Source of the DNA: Spongiimicrobium salis
Lineage (GTDB): Bacteria > Bacteroidota > Bacteroidia > Flavobacteriales > Flavobacteriaceae
DNA length: 64,000 bases
Direction of reading: 5' to 3'
NCBI RefSeq assembly: GCF_043678055.1
Contig: NZ_JBHEQA010000001.1
Coordinates: 1,550,001 to 1,614,000, forward strand
The notes beneath the pieces were generated by a model. That model saw only the letters and a list, made by a program, of their open reading frames with translations, did no database searches and was not told the DNA's origin. This document shows positions 46,449-56,259 of this stretch, one piece after another (position 1 is the stretch's first letter; every line of letters starts with the position of its first letter). The position numbers and the translations under genes were made by a program.

Positions 46449-46722
46449 TGTTTGATTAGTTGGTGTGTCTCCCGCTGAGGCGGGGAGAGAACCCATAGGG
46501 ATTCTTAGCCCTATGGGTTTTTCTTTTTCGTAATCCTATTACCATAACATGCTGAAATGATCTGTGATGATGCACCCCTCTAGTCCCTTCAAGGGGACCT
46601 AGGGGTGTTTTAATAGTGTCCAAAATAGTACCTAAATGAGGGTGATTTCTGTTTGTACTTACGAATTCTAGACCAACGGCTACGGATACTAAAACTGCCC
46701 TAATTTAAGGAAGGATCCCACG
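46449..46722 (+). other. Intergenic region with two hairpins: terminator and dispersed-repeat-like element
   Basis: 46490-46529: stem ACCCATAGGG / CCCTATGGGT followed by T-rich tail, terminator of the VIT/VWA gene. 46567-46606: long GC-rich hairpin CACCCCT...TAG / CTAGGGGTG with T tail, like hairpin elements I remember from other Flavobacteriaceae. Also CTCCCGC / GGCGGGGAG at about 46468. Confidence 0.65.
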
Positions 46723-46730
46723 TACTTTTG
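46723..46730 (+). promoter_or_regulatory. -7 box (TACTTTTG) for the secreted protein at 46765
   Basis: TAnnTTTG match, 34 bp before the ATG. Confidence 0.45.
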
Positions 46731-46764
46731 AGGAAACGAATACTAAAAACTAAAAGAAATTATC

Positions 46765-47328
46765 ATGAAGAATATCTTTATCCTTATCGCAGCCTTATTG
46801 GGTTTTCACACGATACAGGCCCAAGCATTCTTACCTACAGAGAAGTACACTGTGGTAAAACAAGCTACGGACAAAGAAAGCGAATACGAGTCCTATGCCT
46901 TCCATTTGGTGCAGCAGGGGATGCCGTTTGAAATGCTTTCCACCATTATTATTGAAGATGATGATTTGTTTGAAGGCGTAGCACTTTCCGTTTTGGAATC
47001 CCCGGATTTAGAAGGTGTTTTGGAGATTATTAAGATCGAAGTGGAGTATGCAGCTTGCTGTTCTGGTGTTGAAGCCTATTATTTTATGATGACCGACACC
47101 AATGATCTAGTGGCACTGCCCATGTTGGAAAATGTGTATTGTGAGGGTCCGGAACCTAATTTTCAGTACATCTTCCCCAATCAGGCCTATGGCACCGAAG
47201 GCACCATTTTAAAAACAAAAGTAATCTATGACGATAGCTTTGATATCCAGAAAGTAGCCGTATTGGACCGTATTGTCTGGAAGGACGATGACTTTGAAAT
47301 GGAAGTAAAAGGGGATGCAGGAAGATAG
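46765..47328 (+). CDS. Secreted protein of unknown function
   Basis: 187 residues with signal peptide (about 1-20, FHTIQAQ). The mature part is acidic, with two adjacent Cys (AACCSGVEAY) and one further Cys, and a mostly beta pattern. No family recognised. The next gene, 69 bp downstream, also encodes a secreted protein and its product ends up in the same compartment; joint expression is plausible. Confidence 0.7.
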   Translation: MKNIFILIAALLGFHTIQAQAFLPTEKYTVVKQATDKESEYESYAFHLVQQGMPFEMLSTIIIEDDDLFEGVALSVLESPDLEGVLEIIKIEVEYAACCSGVEAYYFMMTDTNDLVALPMLENVYCEGPEPNFQYIFPNQAYGTEGTILKTKVIYDDSFDIQKVAVLDRIVWKDDDFEMEVKGDAGR

Positions 47329-47397
47329 GTCCAAAAGAATCTTCACCCCCTGTGCACAGCACAAAAAAATGAATGTTAAACACAAAAATTAGAACGC

Positions 47398-48285
47398 ATG
47401 AGAAATTTAAAAAATAGCATGTTCATCCTTTGGATGATCGTTATGGCAAATAGCTTTGCCCAAACCACTCCCGAAGTAAACTTTGCAACCATGGAAAACC
47501 AGGTATTCCCGGAAGAAGTATCCTATCAATACCTATTGGCAGATAAAGTCTTTTTACGCGATTGCCCAACAACGGATTGCAAAAAAAGAGCGGTATTGGA
47601 TATAGGATCAAAATTGATTCTTTGGGAAAAAAGCAAGAATCAGGAAACCATTAACGGTATCACCAGCAATTGGTACCGGGTGAGCACAGCCGATCAGAAG
47701 GGATGGCTTTGGGGCGGCTTCATTGCACAGCATTCTTTTGGCAGTCAGGCAGAACCTAATGTCAAGTTCGTTTTTGGCCTGGAAAGCAGTTTGGTAGACC
47801 CCAACGGAGTACAAGTAAAAAGCTATCAGATGAGAGCTTTTAAACAAGGGATACAGCTCGATAAAATTGTTTTTGCAGCCAAAGAGATCCAACCTTGGGG
47901 CGTTAAGAATATCGGAAACAAAGGCTTGTACAATGTGGAAGATATCATCACCCTATTTACCCCCTGTAATGATAGTTTTGGGTGTGCCACCAATATGAAT
48001 TATATGTTCTGGAACAACGGGAAATTCTATCATGTTGCCAATTTGGTAGAAACCTTGGATGCCGCTTATAGTGAGAGCGAAGCCTTTATTTTCCCTTCGG
48101 ATATGGAAGGGAAGACGGGGAAAATTATTAAAAGAAGTGGAAAATTGGATTCCCAACAAGCTATAGATGATACCTCGGGGAAGATAAAACGCAAAATGAC
48201 AGAGACCTACTATATCTGGGATGGCTATAAACTCTTGGAGTCAGATATCGCCCCTACTATATTAGCCTATGAGATTGCAAGTTGA
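47398..48285 (+). CDS. Secreted SH3-domain protein
   Basis: 295 residues with signal peptide (ending ANSFAQ). Residues about 45-110 resemble a bacterial SH3 domain: LLADKVFLRDCPTTDCKKR, LDIGSKLILWEKS, NWYRVSTADQKGWLWGGFI. Two Cys in DCPTTDC could be paired. The ~180-residue C-terminus is unassigned. SH3b domains bind cell-wall peptides or ligands. Function otherwise unknown. Confidence 0.75.
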   Translation: MRNLKNSMFILWMIVMANSFAQTTPEVNFATMENQVFPEEVSYQYLLADKVFLRDCPTTDCKKRAVLDIGSKLILWEKSKNQETINGITSNWYRVSTADQKGWLWGGFIAQHSFGSQAEPNVKFVFGLESSLVDPNGVQVKSYQMRAFKQGIQLDKIVFAAKEIQPWGVKNIGNKGLYNVEDIITLFTPCNDSFGCATNMNYMFWNNGKFYHVANLVETLDAAYSESEAFIFPSDMEGKTGKIIKRSGKLDSQQAIDDTSGKIKRKMTETYYIWDGYKLLESDIAPTILAYEIAS

Positions 48286-48431
48286 GAAGGTATTACCCCT
48301 ATAAATTTTGAGGGATGCAGCACTCTAAGTGCGAATCCCTCAAAATTCATAATTCGGCTGAGCTTAAATTCTTGGGATAAGAATACAAACATGGGTTAGC
48401 ATATTAAAACACTACTAAAAACTAGAATCGT

Positions 48432-49466
48432 ATGAAATTAGCAGGAATACTATGGTGCTTGATTCTCTGCATGGCCTGTGAGGGTTCGCAAATACAGAAA
48501 CGAGACCTTAGTCCAATAGGGTATCATCCCTGCCCAAAAGAAAAACAATCTGTAGTTTTTATTGCAGGTTTTGACCAGGGTGATAATACCTACTATGCCA
48601 ATGCAAGATCTTATTTTAAAGCGCAAGGGGTTCGTGTAATCGACACCTTATTTTCACTTCAGGAAATTTTGTTGTGGCTGAAGCAGCATTACGATGATAA
48701 GGTATACGACAAGATTCATATTGTAAGCCATAGCAATGCTTGGCGGGGCATGTCCTTAAAAACAACGCCTTCCGGTTCCCGTATTACCTTAAATTCTCTG
48801 AAAGAAGCACTAAAAGCAGGTGAAATCCCCAAATTGCATAAGGGGATCGGCAAGGAATCCAAGATTATATTTCACTCCTGCGGACTTGGGGAAAACCAGG
48901 AATTGTTGCAGGCACTAAAAGCAGCATTCACGGCAGAGGCCCCACCGCAAATCTACGCTTCTGTATATTTCAATGTTTTTGGCGGGAAATTTGCAGCACA
49001 TTATTTGGCCAAACCCTATTACGGCTATTATCCCACAGGGGAATCGCCCGGCCCATTGGCTTTGGCCAAAAACTTTGAAGCTGCCTATGGCACTACCCAT
49101 ATTGATTGGTTGTCTGCTTTAAGGAGAAGAAGGGAAGGTCAACAAGGCATGGTATATACCTATAAATTCAATATTCCCGTGGACTGGGAGTTTTATTTTG
49201 AGGACGTTTCCGATATCCCCGTGTTCCGGAATAGGGAAGACATTATGGATTGGTTGATGACCAATGACGCCATGGCCGAAGTACTTTTTCAAATGGGAAT
49301 ACCCCTGGAAAAATACCGCTGGAAGAGTGCTGTGAACAAGAATACATTGACCATTAAGGGGAAGACTACGGTGCTCTGTGTATTGGAACCCATTTTAAGT
49401 GAAAACGATGCCAATGAATATCGTTTCCCAGAAATAAGGGATCAAAAACTATATCAAATATTATAA
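48432..49466 (+). CDS. Lipoprotein with caspase-like (DUF4347/CHAT-type) His-Cys motif
   Basis: 344 residues. Lipobox around LILCMAC. A core with IHIVSHSNAWRGMSL and KIIFHSCGLGENQELLQAL: the His in a HIVSH strand and a Cys at the end of a HSC strand are spaced as the catalytic dyad of caspase-like proteases of the DUF4347/CHAT type. No close family confirmed, and the activity is inferred. Predicted to sit in the outer membrane or periplasm. It follows the two secreted genes on the same strand but 147 bp away. Confidence 0.6.
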   Translation: MKLAGILWCLILCMACEGSQIQKRDLSPIGYHPCPKEKQSVVFIAGFDQGDNTYYANARSYFKAQGVRVIDTLFSLQEILLWLKQHYDDKVYDKIHIVSHSNAWRGMSLKTTPSGSRITLNSLKEALKAGEIPKLHKGIGKESKIIFHSCGLGENQELLQALKAAFTAEAPPQIYASVYFNVFGGKFAAHYLAKPYYGYYPTGESPGPLALAKNFEAAYGTTHIDWLSALRRRREGQQGMVYTYKFNIPVDWEFYFEDVSDIPVFRNREDIMDWLMTNDAMAEVLFQMGIPLEKYRWKSAVNKNTLTIKGKTTVLCVLEPILSENDANEYRFPEIRDQKLYQIL

Positions 49467-49513
49467 AAACAATGTCGTTAAAAAGATAAACCAAATACCA
49501 TATTCTGTTTCAG

Positions 49514-49521
49514 TATCTTTG
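49514..49521 (+). promoter_or_regulatory. -7 box (TATCTTTG) for the sensor kinase gene
   Basis: TAnnTTTG match. If used, transcription would start after 49521, which argues against the TTG at 49519 as start codon. Confidence 0.45.
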
Positions 49522-49551
49522 AATGTCGACCTAAAATCCAATTTTTTCCTG

Positions 49552-52500
49552 TTGAAAACCATTCCTTACATCCTTATTTTTCTAAGTACAATGGCCTTGG
49601 CTCAACAACGCCAATTACGCGCATATACTTTGGAAGATGGCCTTTCACAGTCGCAGGTCTATGACATGGTACAGGACAGTATGGGTTACGTATGGTTGGG
49701 AACCCAGGGGGGAGGACTTTGTAGGTTTGATGGGGAGAATTTTAAGGTATTCAAAGAAAAGGAAGGCCTACTATCCAATTATGTCCATGCCCTATTCGTA
49801 ACTGGCGACAGCCTTTTTATCGGGACCAAAAAGGGCCTTTCCATTAAAACAAAAAATACATTTCTCAATAAGGCTACTCCTCAAGTCAATAGGATTTTAA
49901 GCTTAGGGAATACCACTTATTTGTTGACGCAAAAGGGAATTTTTAGCTATGGAAATGGAAGCTTGCGACAACTAAAACTACATACTGAAATTGATGGGAA
50001 TAGTGTTAGCGACCTTATTTTTGACGGAACATCCTTTTGGATCGCCACAAATAAGGCCTTGTGGCAAACGACATCTTTGGAGCCCAATACTGCGGATCTA
50101 AAATCGTATGAAAACAATGATTTTAAATCCCTGGTTCAAAGCAAAAACACCCTTTTCGCAGCAACCTATCATGATGGTATTTTGGTCATTGACCTTATGA
50201 AAAAAGAAGCGGATTTTGTACTCAAAGAACCGCTGAGAATCAATAGCCTTTCCCTTCATAATACCAATGAATTATGGGTTGCCACGGACAATGACGGTTT
50301 AACGATTATTGATTTGGAAAAATATACTGAAAAGTATAAAATAGATAAGAGATTGCGATTGGGAGTGCTTCATATTCGCAAGACCATGGTAGACCGTCAA
50401 GGAAATATATGGATTGCCACTTCAGGGGGAGGTTTTTACAAGTACTTCGAGAATAGTTTTAGGCATTATGATCGGGATACAGGCCTTCGAGACAACCGAG
50501 TATATGCGGTCCATGCCGTGGAAAATACCATTTGGATTTCCAATGCAGAATCGGGACTCATGACCATTGATTCTTCAGGGATTCGGCATATTTCAAAGGT
50601 ACCACAGGCCACGGGTGTCAAAATAAAGACCATAACTTCCGATGCTCTGGGGAATATTTGGGCAGGGACCGATGGAAGAGGAATTTTATATCGTGAGACT
50701 ACAGCTGCAGATAGTATGGTGATTAATAGCATTGATCAGAATAATATCCGTATTGATACGATCCGTACCAGGGTGACAAAGAACTATCACATTGATACGG
50801 ATAAAGGTTTGCTATCGGATTGGATCAGCAGTTTACATGTTCAGGGAGATGCCGTATGGGCGGCAAGCTATTCTAGCGGCCTCTTAAAGTTTCGTTTTGA
50901 TCGTACTAAGGACAGTATTGAAACCATACGAAAATTTGGAAAAGAAGAAGGGATACAAGACCCCTATATACGGGATATCAAAGAAGACTTCCAGGGGAGG
51001 CTATGGTATAGTACGCAGCATGGCTATCTTGGCTATATTGAGAAGGGGAAAGTAACTGATCTAGGTCAGGTCTTAGATCAAAACATAGGCATTGGCACCT
51101 TGCTTTTCCATAAGAACAAAATGTATTTGGGTACTTCTGGGAATGGTATTTGGTGGACTACACTGGACGATCCTACGAATTTTACAAAGTTGAGTAGCTC
51201 CAAATATTCCTATTCCAATACCATTTATCAACTTATTTTTGATAATAATGGTCGTCTTTGGGTAGGTACGGAGCGTGGTGTAGATAACCTGCTGTTGGAT
51301 CAGGAGAACAATATTCTGGATATTTTTCATTACGGCAGGGATGATGGTTTTTTAGGCATTGAAACCTGTCTCAATGCCGTAGATAAGGACGCCAAGGGCA
51401 ACCTTTGGTTTGGGGCCTTATACGGATTGACCGAATACAGGGGCGAAGGAACCGTTCTGGGTTCGTCGCGACCACAGTTGTATTTTGATAGGGTTGAAGT
51501 AGGATACAAAGCCATAGACAGCATAGACTATCGCTCTTGGACAAATAGTGACAAGGTGCTGTTTTTACGCCCTGATCAGACGCAGCTCTCTTTTGGGTAT
51601 ACTTCGGTAGATATCAATCACCCCAAAGCAATACAATACCGATTTAAATTAAATGAGGACAATTGGAGTCCATGGTCCGAAGTGAATCGTCAAAATTTTG
51701 CAGGCTTGGCCTCGGGTCAACATACCTTTACGGCCCAATCCAGAAATTATAGATGGGAAGAGAGCAGCCCAATCCGATTTCAGTTTTTTATTGATAGACC
51801 TCTTTATCAAAAAACCTGGTTTCAATGGGCAATATTCACTCTAATTGCCTTGATTTTAGCCTATCTTGGCTTTTCCTATGTTCGAAAAGTGAAACGGCGC
51901 AATGCTGTGGTCCAAGAGCGTTTGGAGATGGAAAACCATCTACTTTCCCTAGAGCAAAAGGCGTTGAGGTTACAAATGAATCCTCATTTTATCTTCAATG
52001 TACTGAATGGTATAAAAGCATTGGGAACAAATAATCGGGACAAGATGAACCATACGATCAATAGTTTTGCCTCCTTGCTCAGAGAGACCTTATACAATTC
52101 CCGAAAAGACGTCATTAGCCTAGATCAAGAAATTAAGGCCTTAAAGCATTATATTGAAGTAGAGCAGTTGATGGCGGCAGAATCCTTTGCCTATGATCTA
52201 ATTGTGAATACGGCAGAAGATCCGGAAGAACTCTTGATACCCCCAATGTTGATCCAACCTTTTGTAGAAAATGCCATACGACATGGCATTTTAAAGGGGA
52301 ATTCCAAAGGGCATTTGGAGGTAGTATTTTCCACGGACGATTCCTTCTTACACGTTTCCATTACCGATAACGGCATAGGAATCTACGAATCCCAAAAACA
52401 AAAGAATACCACAGACCATCAATCTATGGCCCTTAAAGTAACCGAAGAACGCCTCTTATCCATTTCAGGAAAGGGGGCACTTCAAATCGAAGAATTAAAA

Positions 52501-52566
52501 AATCCCGACCAAAGCATTTCCGGAACACGGATACGTTTTAAAATACCTTTAGAAACCGATTATTGA
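49552..52566 (+). CDS. Two-component-propeller sensor histidine kinase, LytS/YehU type
   Basis: 1004 residues. The TTG at 49552 gives a clean signal peptide (KTIPYILIFLSTMALAQ); an in-frame TTG at 49519 lies in the promoter box. Residues about 20-640 are two-component regulator propeller repeats (LTQKGIFSYGNG, GNIWIATSGGGFYKY, GRLWVGTERGVDN, and the Y_Y_Y domain at about 640-740). One membrane helix at about 752-772, then LytS-type kinase (PF06580): NPHFIFN with phospho-acceptor His812, LIQPFVENAIRHGI, DNGIGIY. Coupled to the LytTR regulator 1 bp downstream. The sensor is periplasmic; its ligand is unknown. Confidence 0.88.
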   Translation: MKTIPYILIFLSTMALAQQRQLRAYTLEDGLSQSQVYDMVQDSMGYVWLGTQGGGLCRFDGENFKVFKEKEGLLSNYVHALFVTGDSLFIGTKKGLSIKTKNTFLNKATPQVNRILSLGNTTYLLTQKGIFSYGNGSLRQLKLHTEIDGNSVSDLIFDGTSFWIATNKALWQTTSLEPNTADLKSYENNDFKSLVQSKNTLFAATYHDGILVIDLMKKEADFVLKEPLRINSLSLHNTNELWVATDNDGLTIIDLEKYTEKYKIDKRLRLGVLHIRKTMVDRQGNIWIATSGGGFYKYFENSFRHYDRDTGLRDNRVYAVHAVENTIWISNAESGLMTIDSSGIRHISKVPQATGVKIKTITSDALGNIWAGTDGRGILYRETTAADSMVINSIDQNNIRIDTIRTRVTKNYHIDTDKGLLSDWISSLHVQGDAVWAASYSSGLLKFRFDRTKDSIETIRKFGKEEGIQDPYIRDIKEDFQGRLWYSTQHGYLGYIEKGKVTDLGQVLDQNIGIGTLLFHKNKMYLGTSGNGIWWTTLDDPTNFTKLSSSKYSYSNTIYQLIFDNNGRLWVGTERGVDNLLLDQENNILDIFHYGRDDGFLGIETCLNAVDKDAKGNLWFGALYGLTEYRGEGTVLGSSRPQLYFDRVEVGYKAIDSIDYRSWTNSDKVLFLRPDQTQLSFGYTSVDINHPKAIQYRFKLNEDNWSPWSEVNRQNFAGLASGQHTFTAQSRNYRWEESSPIRFQFFIDRPLYQKTWFQWAIFTLIALILAYLGFSYVRKVKRRNAVVQERLEMENHLLSLEQKALRLQMNPHFIFNVLNGIKALGTNNRDKMNHTINSFASLLRETLYNSRKDVISLDQEIKALKHYIEVEQLMAAESFAYDLIVNTAEDPEELLIPPMLIQPFVENAIRHGILKGNSKGHLEVVFSTDDSFLHVSITDNGIGIYESQKQKNTTDHQSMALKVTEERLLSISGKGALQIEELKNPDQSISGTRIRFKIPLETDY

Positions 52567-52567
52567 T

Positions 52568-53323
52568 ATGCCTATGCTTACAGCCATTATTGTTGAAGAT
52601 ATGATCGATGCCTTAGCTTTATTAAAAAGCGATATCGAAACCCACCATCCTGAAATTAATGTCATTGGCACTGCGCAAAGTGTGGTAGAGGCGGCAAAAT
52701 TATTGCGAAAAAGGGAACCGGATATTCTATTTCTGGATATCATGTTGGGCGATGGAACAGGCTTTGACGTTTTAGAGATCTTCCCACAGCTCTCTTCAAA
52801 AATCATCTTTGTCACCGCCAGCGATGAATATGCCATTAGGGCCTTTAAGTTTGCTGCTATTGACTATGTTTTAAAACCTTATGCCCAAGAAGATCTAACG
52901 CAGGCGATAGAGCGGGCCAAGGCACAATTGCAGCCTAGTAAGGAGCGTTTGGACATCTTAAAGGATACGCTCGCGGCCCCAGAACAAAAACCGGATAAAA
53001 TCTCCCTGCATACCCTGGATAAAATTATTATTGTGAGTTTGGACGATATTGTACGTTGTGCTTCCGATAGCAATAATACCATCTTCTATTTACAGGATGG
53101 CCGCAAGATATTTGTGACCAAGACCTTAAAATATTTTGCCGATATGCTGAAAAACTATCAGTTTCTTCGGGTACATCAAAGCCATTTGGTGAATTTGCAA
53201 TGTATCAGTGCCTACATTAAAACAGATGGAGGTTATCTGATGTTAAAGAATGGCGAAAACGTGCCGGTTTCTGTGCGCAAAAAGGTAGAGGTCATGGAAT
53301 TGTTAGATCGTATGCACCGTTAA
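52568..53323 (+). CDS. LytTR-family response regulator
   Basis: 251 residues. Receiver domain with phospho-acceptor Asp57 (DILFLDIMLGDGTGF), Lys in DYVLKPYAQEDL, and a C-terminal LytTR DNA-binding domain (about 145-250; IVRCASDSNNTIFY, FLRVHQSHLVNLQCI). Pairs with the upstream LytS-type kinase. Its targets cannot be seen here, but the adjoining secreted proteins are candidates. Confidence 0.92.
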   Translation: MPMLTAIIVEDMIDALALLKSDIETHHPEINVIGTAQSVVEAAKLLRKREPDILFLDIMLGDGTGFDVLEIFPQLSSKIIFVTASDEYAIRAFKFAAIDYVLKPYAQEDLTQAIERAKAQLQPSKERLDILKDTLAAPEQKPDKISLHTLDKIIIVSLDDIVRCASDSNNTIFYLQDGRKIFVTKTLKYFADMLKNYQFLRVHQSHLVNLQCISAYIKTDGGYLMLKNGENVPVSVRKKVEVMELLDRMHR

Positions 53324-53452
53324 TTCCAGCCCGCTGGGAAGTGATGTGTCTTTATATGTTGTTTTGACCGGTTCCCTCGATCAAGGCCCAGACTCCCTCA
53401 ATAGGGATTGACGTGAGCTAAGCTTCGTAGTAGCTTTGGGAAAAGCAATGAT

Positions 53453-54592
53453 ATGAATGCAAATAAAACAACAATCCTACTTTTTACATTTTTGATCGCA
53501 GCCCTGAGCTGCAATGGAAAGAATACCACCACAATTTCCGGAAGGGTTTCCAAAGGAGATCTAGCAACACCCTCCATAGAAGAGGTATTGACCACAGAAG
53601 GAGTGATGATCCATGAGCCTATTCAGGTGCAAAACCTAAGTTTGTTTATGTTAAGCGGAGAAACGGCCATCCCAGGTAAAATATATACCACCTTATCCAG
53701 GGCAATGCAGGAGAAGACGGTCACGGTTCATGAAACGGGCTCAGTGAACGAGTTGTCCATAGACAACACTAGTGATGATTACATTTTTATCCACTCTGGA
53801 GATATTGTCAAGGGAGGAAAACAAGACAGAACCATTGCCTATGATGTTATTGTTCCGCCAAGGGCTAAAAATGTGGGCTTAGCCAGCTTTTGCGTCGAAC
53901 AGGGACGTTGGCAACAGCGGGCCAATGAAACGGTCACTTCTTTTGGTTCAAACACAAAAATGGTATCCTCCCGAGATTTAAAGCTAGCGGCAAGATATGA
54001 CAAAGACCAGGCTAAAGTTTGGCGAAAAGTAGCCGAACAAAAGTCGCACCTGAATAAAAAACTCTCTGAAAAAAATGGGTATACTGTGAATGTCGCAGAC
54101 AGCACTTCAAATACCAGTCTGCAGCTGGCATTGGAGAACAAGAGTTTAAAGCAAGAAAAAAAGGCATTTTATGAAGCACTTGCCCATGCAATACAGATTC
54201 CCAATGCCATTGGATATGCCTATGCCATTAATGGTGAAATTTACGGTGTGGAACGCTATAATAATACCGCTCTTTTTGAAGCTTTGTGGGAAAAATTGCT
54301 GGAATCCATTATTGTAGAGGCCATTAGTACAACCGAAGATTCTGGATTTATCCAGCCCACTTCAAAGATGATCAAGACGTATATGGAGGCTGTGAACAAA
54401 GATGCTCAGCAAAGCATGAAAAAAATCAATGCGACGACTACCTTCAAAACAATTTCCAATACCAAAGAAGGAAATCTACTCTTTATTACGGAAGATACTG
54501 CCAAAAAGGAATGGATTCATCGGAGTTTTATGAAAGGAGATACACGAACTGCCCAGAAAAAAGGGAATCAACGCTACAGGAACGTAAATTAA
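53453..54592 (+). CDS. ARPP-1-domain lipoprotein
   Basis: 379 residues. Lipobox in LLFTFLIAALSC. The mature part fits the ARPP-1 domain (ARG/rhodanese/phosphatase-associated): HSGDIVKGGKQDRTIAYDVIV, NVGLASFCVEQGRWQQR. The family has no established activity. A C-terminal basic tail ends TRTAQKKGNQRYRN. Outer-membrane or periplasmic. It follows the LytTR regulator by 129 bp on the same strand. Confidence 0.8.
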   Translation: MNANKTTILLFTFLIAALSCNGKNTTTISGRVSKGDLATPSIEEVLTTEGVMIHEPIQVQNLSLFMLSGETAIPGKIYTTLSRAMQEKTVTVHETGSVNELSIDNTSDDYIFIHSGDIVKGGKQDRTIAYDVIVPPRAKNVGLASFCVEQGRWQQRANETVTSFGSNTKMVSSRDLKLAARYDKDQAKVWRKVAEQKSHLNKKLSEKNGYTVNVADSTSNTSLQLALENKSLKQEKKAFYEALAHAIQIPNAIGYAYAINGEIYGVERYNNTALFEALWEKLLESIIVEAISTTEDSGFIQPTSKMIKTYMEAVNKDAQQSMKKINATTTFKTISNTKEGNLLFITEDTAKKEWIHRSFMKGDTRTAQKKGNQRYRNVN

Positions 54593-54597
54593 GCGCA

Positions 54598-54635
54598 AAA
54601 AAATACTCCGGAAAACGAGTCATTTTCCGGAGTAT
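54598..54635 (-). terminator. Bidirectional-looking terminator between convergent genes
   Basis: Perfect 13-bp stem ATACTCCGGAAAA / TTTTCCGGAGTAT with a 7-base loop; on the minus strand followed by a T run, so it mainly ends the gene at 54672. Confidence 0.8.
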
Positions 54636-54671
54636 GGGCAATTAAATTTGAACTAAATATAAAAAATCGAA

Positions 54672-55448
54672 TTACTCTGTGGGTTTATTAAATATGGACT
54701 TGTCCACTTGAGTATTAAACTTGATGTTGGTCCAATTGGTGATGGTCCATTCTTTTCCTTTGATGTCACCATCCCAATTAGATTCAATATATTTTCTTTT
54801 TGAAGGGATCTTTATACCATCAACCGTTTCGTATTCCACCTGCATAAGGTTGGGCTCGGTAACCCCGAAACCAACAACAGTGAATAAAAATTGATCGATC
54901 AATTTGGTCTCTTTATTTACATAGAGCACATAGGTATCCTGTCCGTCTCCTACGCCATCGCCAAAGGTGACTTTTACCATATCGTAGGCTTTACCATTAA
55001 CAGTTGTGGAACCGGTATGTTCCAGATTTACGCCATCGCCCTGTAGTTTAAAGAACATGGCAAACCAGTAATAGTTGGTCTTTCTCAAGAAACGGGCAAC
55101 TCCATTGGCTTGCTCATCTGCAGATAATTTTCCATCAAAGCTCACCCAGGCATTCGTGCCATCGTAACCTTCTACGACCTTTCCGTTTTTCCCCAAAAGG
55201 GTATGCTCCGTATAAGTAGCGGTAGATAGCTCCTTGTGAAACACATAAGTTTCATGGGCGATCAAGGTCAATGCTCCTTTGGGAGCGCGGTATTCCAAAT
55301 CATAATTTACGTTCTTTAGACCGAAAAAGTTCTTTTTGCCCCCTAAGGCCTCCACCGCTTCACCGATAATCTGCTTGGCGTCTTGGGCTTGGAGCGTTGT
55401 GGCCATCATTGCGAAAGCCAGCATAAGGATAATTCTGTTTGTTTTCAT
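54672..55448 (-). CDS. Secreted DUF6503/LolA-like protein
   Basis: 258 residues with signal peptide (MATTLQAQ). The sequence has LolA-like fold features: VEALGGKKNFFGLKNVNYDLEYR, VEGYDGTNAWV, TYVLYVNKETKLIDQFLF, VDGIKIPSKRKYI. Members of this superfamily are periplasmic proteins binding lipids or lipoprotein acyl chains. No neighbour suggests a role. A terminator lies about 40 bp after the stop. Confidence 0.75.
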   Translation of the reverse strand: MKTNRIILMLAFAMMATTLQAQDAKQIIGEAVEALGGKKNFFGLKNVNYDLEYRAPKGALTLIAHETYVFHKELSTATYTEHTLLGKNGKVVEGYDGTNAWVSFDGKLSADEQANGVARFLRKTNYYWFAMFFKLQGDGVNLEHTGSTTVNGKAYDMVKVTFGDGVGDGQDTYVLYVNKETKLIDQFLFTVVGFGVTEPNLMQVEYETVDGIKIPSKRKYIESNWDGDIKGKEWTITNWTNIKFNTQVDKSIFNKPTE

Positions 55449-55563
55449 GGGTGTTTTTTTGTGTTTATTCCGAAGGAATAGTCTCTCTTTATAAAGAAAA
55501 CTTACACTACTGTTTTTTTATATACTTTAGTAACTTGTTCGATCAACCTCAATACATTGCCCG

Positions 55564-56217
55564 ATGATAAAAGCTTGTATTTTTGACGCCTTTGGTACCT
55601 TGTTTAAAATGGCTTTGCCCCATAACATTGCCCATGACCCCCAAGCACAGGAAATTTTAAGCATATGCCGACAAAAGCAACTGGAATATACCTGGTTGTA
55701 CAGCCTTATGGGGAAGTATGAATCTTTTGATACTATTACCCAAATGGCATTGGATTTTGGATTTAAAAATGCTGCTGTTGACAATCAGGAACTGCAAGAA
55801 ATATTGCAGGCAGCCTTCTTTACTCCAGTCTATTTTGAGGATGTTCCCGATACTTTGGAAATGATTAAAAATAAGGGATTACAACGCGCAATCTTATCCA
55901 ATGGATCACCTAAAATGCTTTCCGAAGTGGTGTCACATACGCAATTGCAATTACACTTTGAAGCTGTTTTGTCTGTAGACACTGTTCAGATGTTTAAACC
56001 TTCGCCCAAAGTGTATCAGATGGCATTAAATCAATTGGCTTTGACCAAAAACGAAGTACTATTTCTATCTTCCAATCAATGGGATGTCGCTGGAGCGCAC
56101 AGTTTTGGATTGCAGACCGCGTGGATAAATCGTTCAGGAAAAACACAAGAGCCCATTATTCTAAAACCGGGGATCGAGGTGTTGTCCAATTTAACACAGG
56201 TACGTCATTTAATATAG
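55564..56217 (+). CDS. Haloacid dehalogenase, type II
   Basis: 217 residues, HAD superfamily. Nucleophile Asp in IFDAFGTLF, motif II SNGS, motif III Lys in FKPSPKVYQM, and motif IV region FLSSNQWDVAGA. The FDAFGTL, SNGSPKM and SxNxWDVxGA set is that of L-2-haloacid dehalogenases. It would hydrolyse short 2-haloacids to hydroxyacids, which fits a marine source; activity is not proven. Confidence 0.85.
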   Translation: MIKACIFDAFGTLFKMALPHNIAHDPQAQEILSICRQKQLEYTWLYSLMGKYESFDTITQMALDFGFKNAAVDNQELQEILQAAFFTPVYFEDVPDTLEMIKNKGLQRAILSNGSPKMLSEVVSHTQLQLHFEAVLSVDTVQMFKPSPKVYQMALNQLALTKNEVLFLSSNQWDVAGAHSFGLQTAWINRSGKTQEPIILKPGIEVLSNLTQVRHLI

Positions 56218-56259
56218 CCTCCACTAATTTTTAGGGCTGTATTTTTTAAAAATCCCCGT

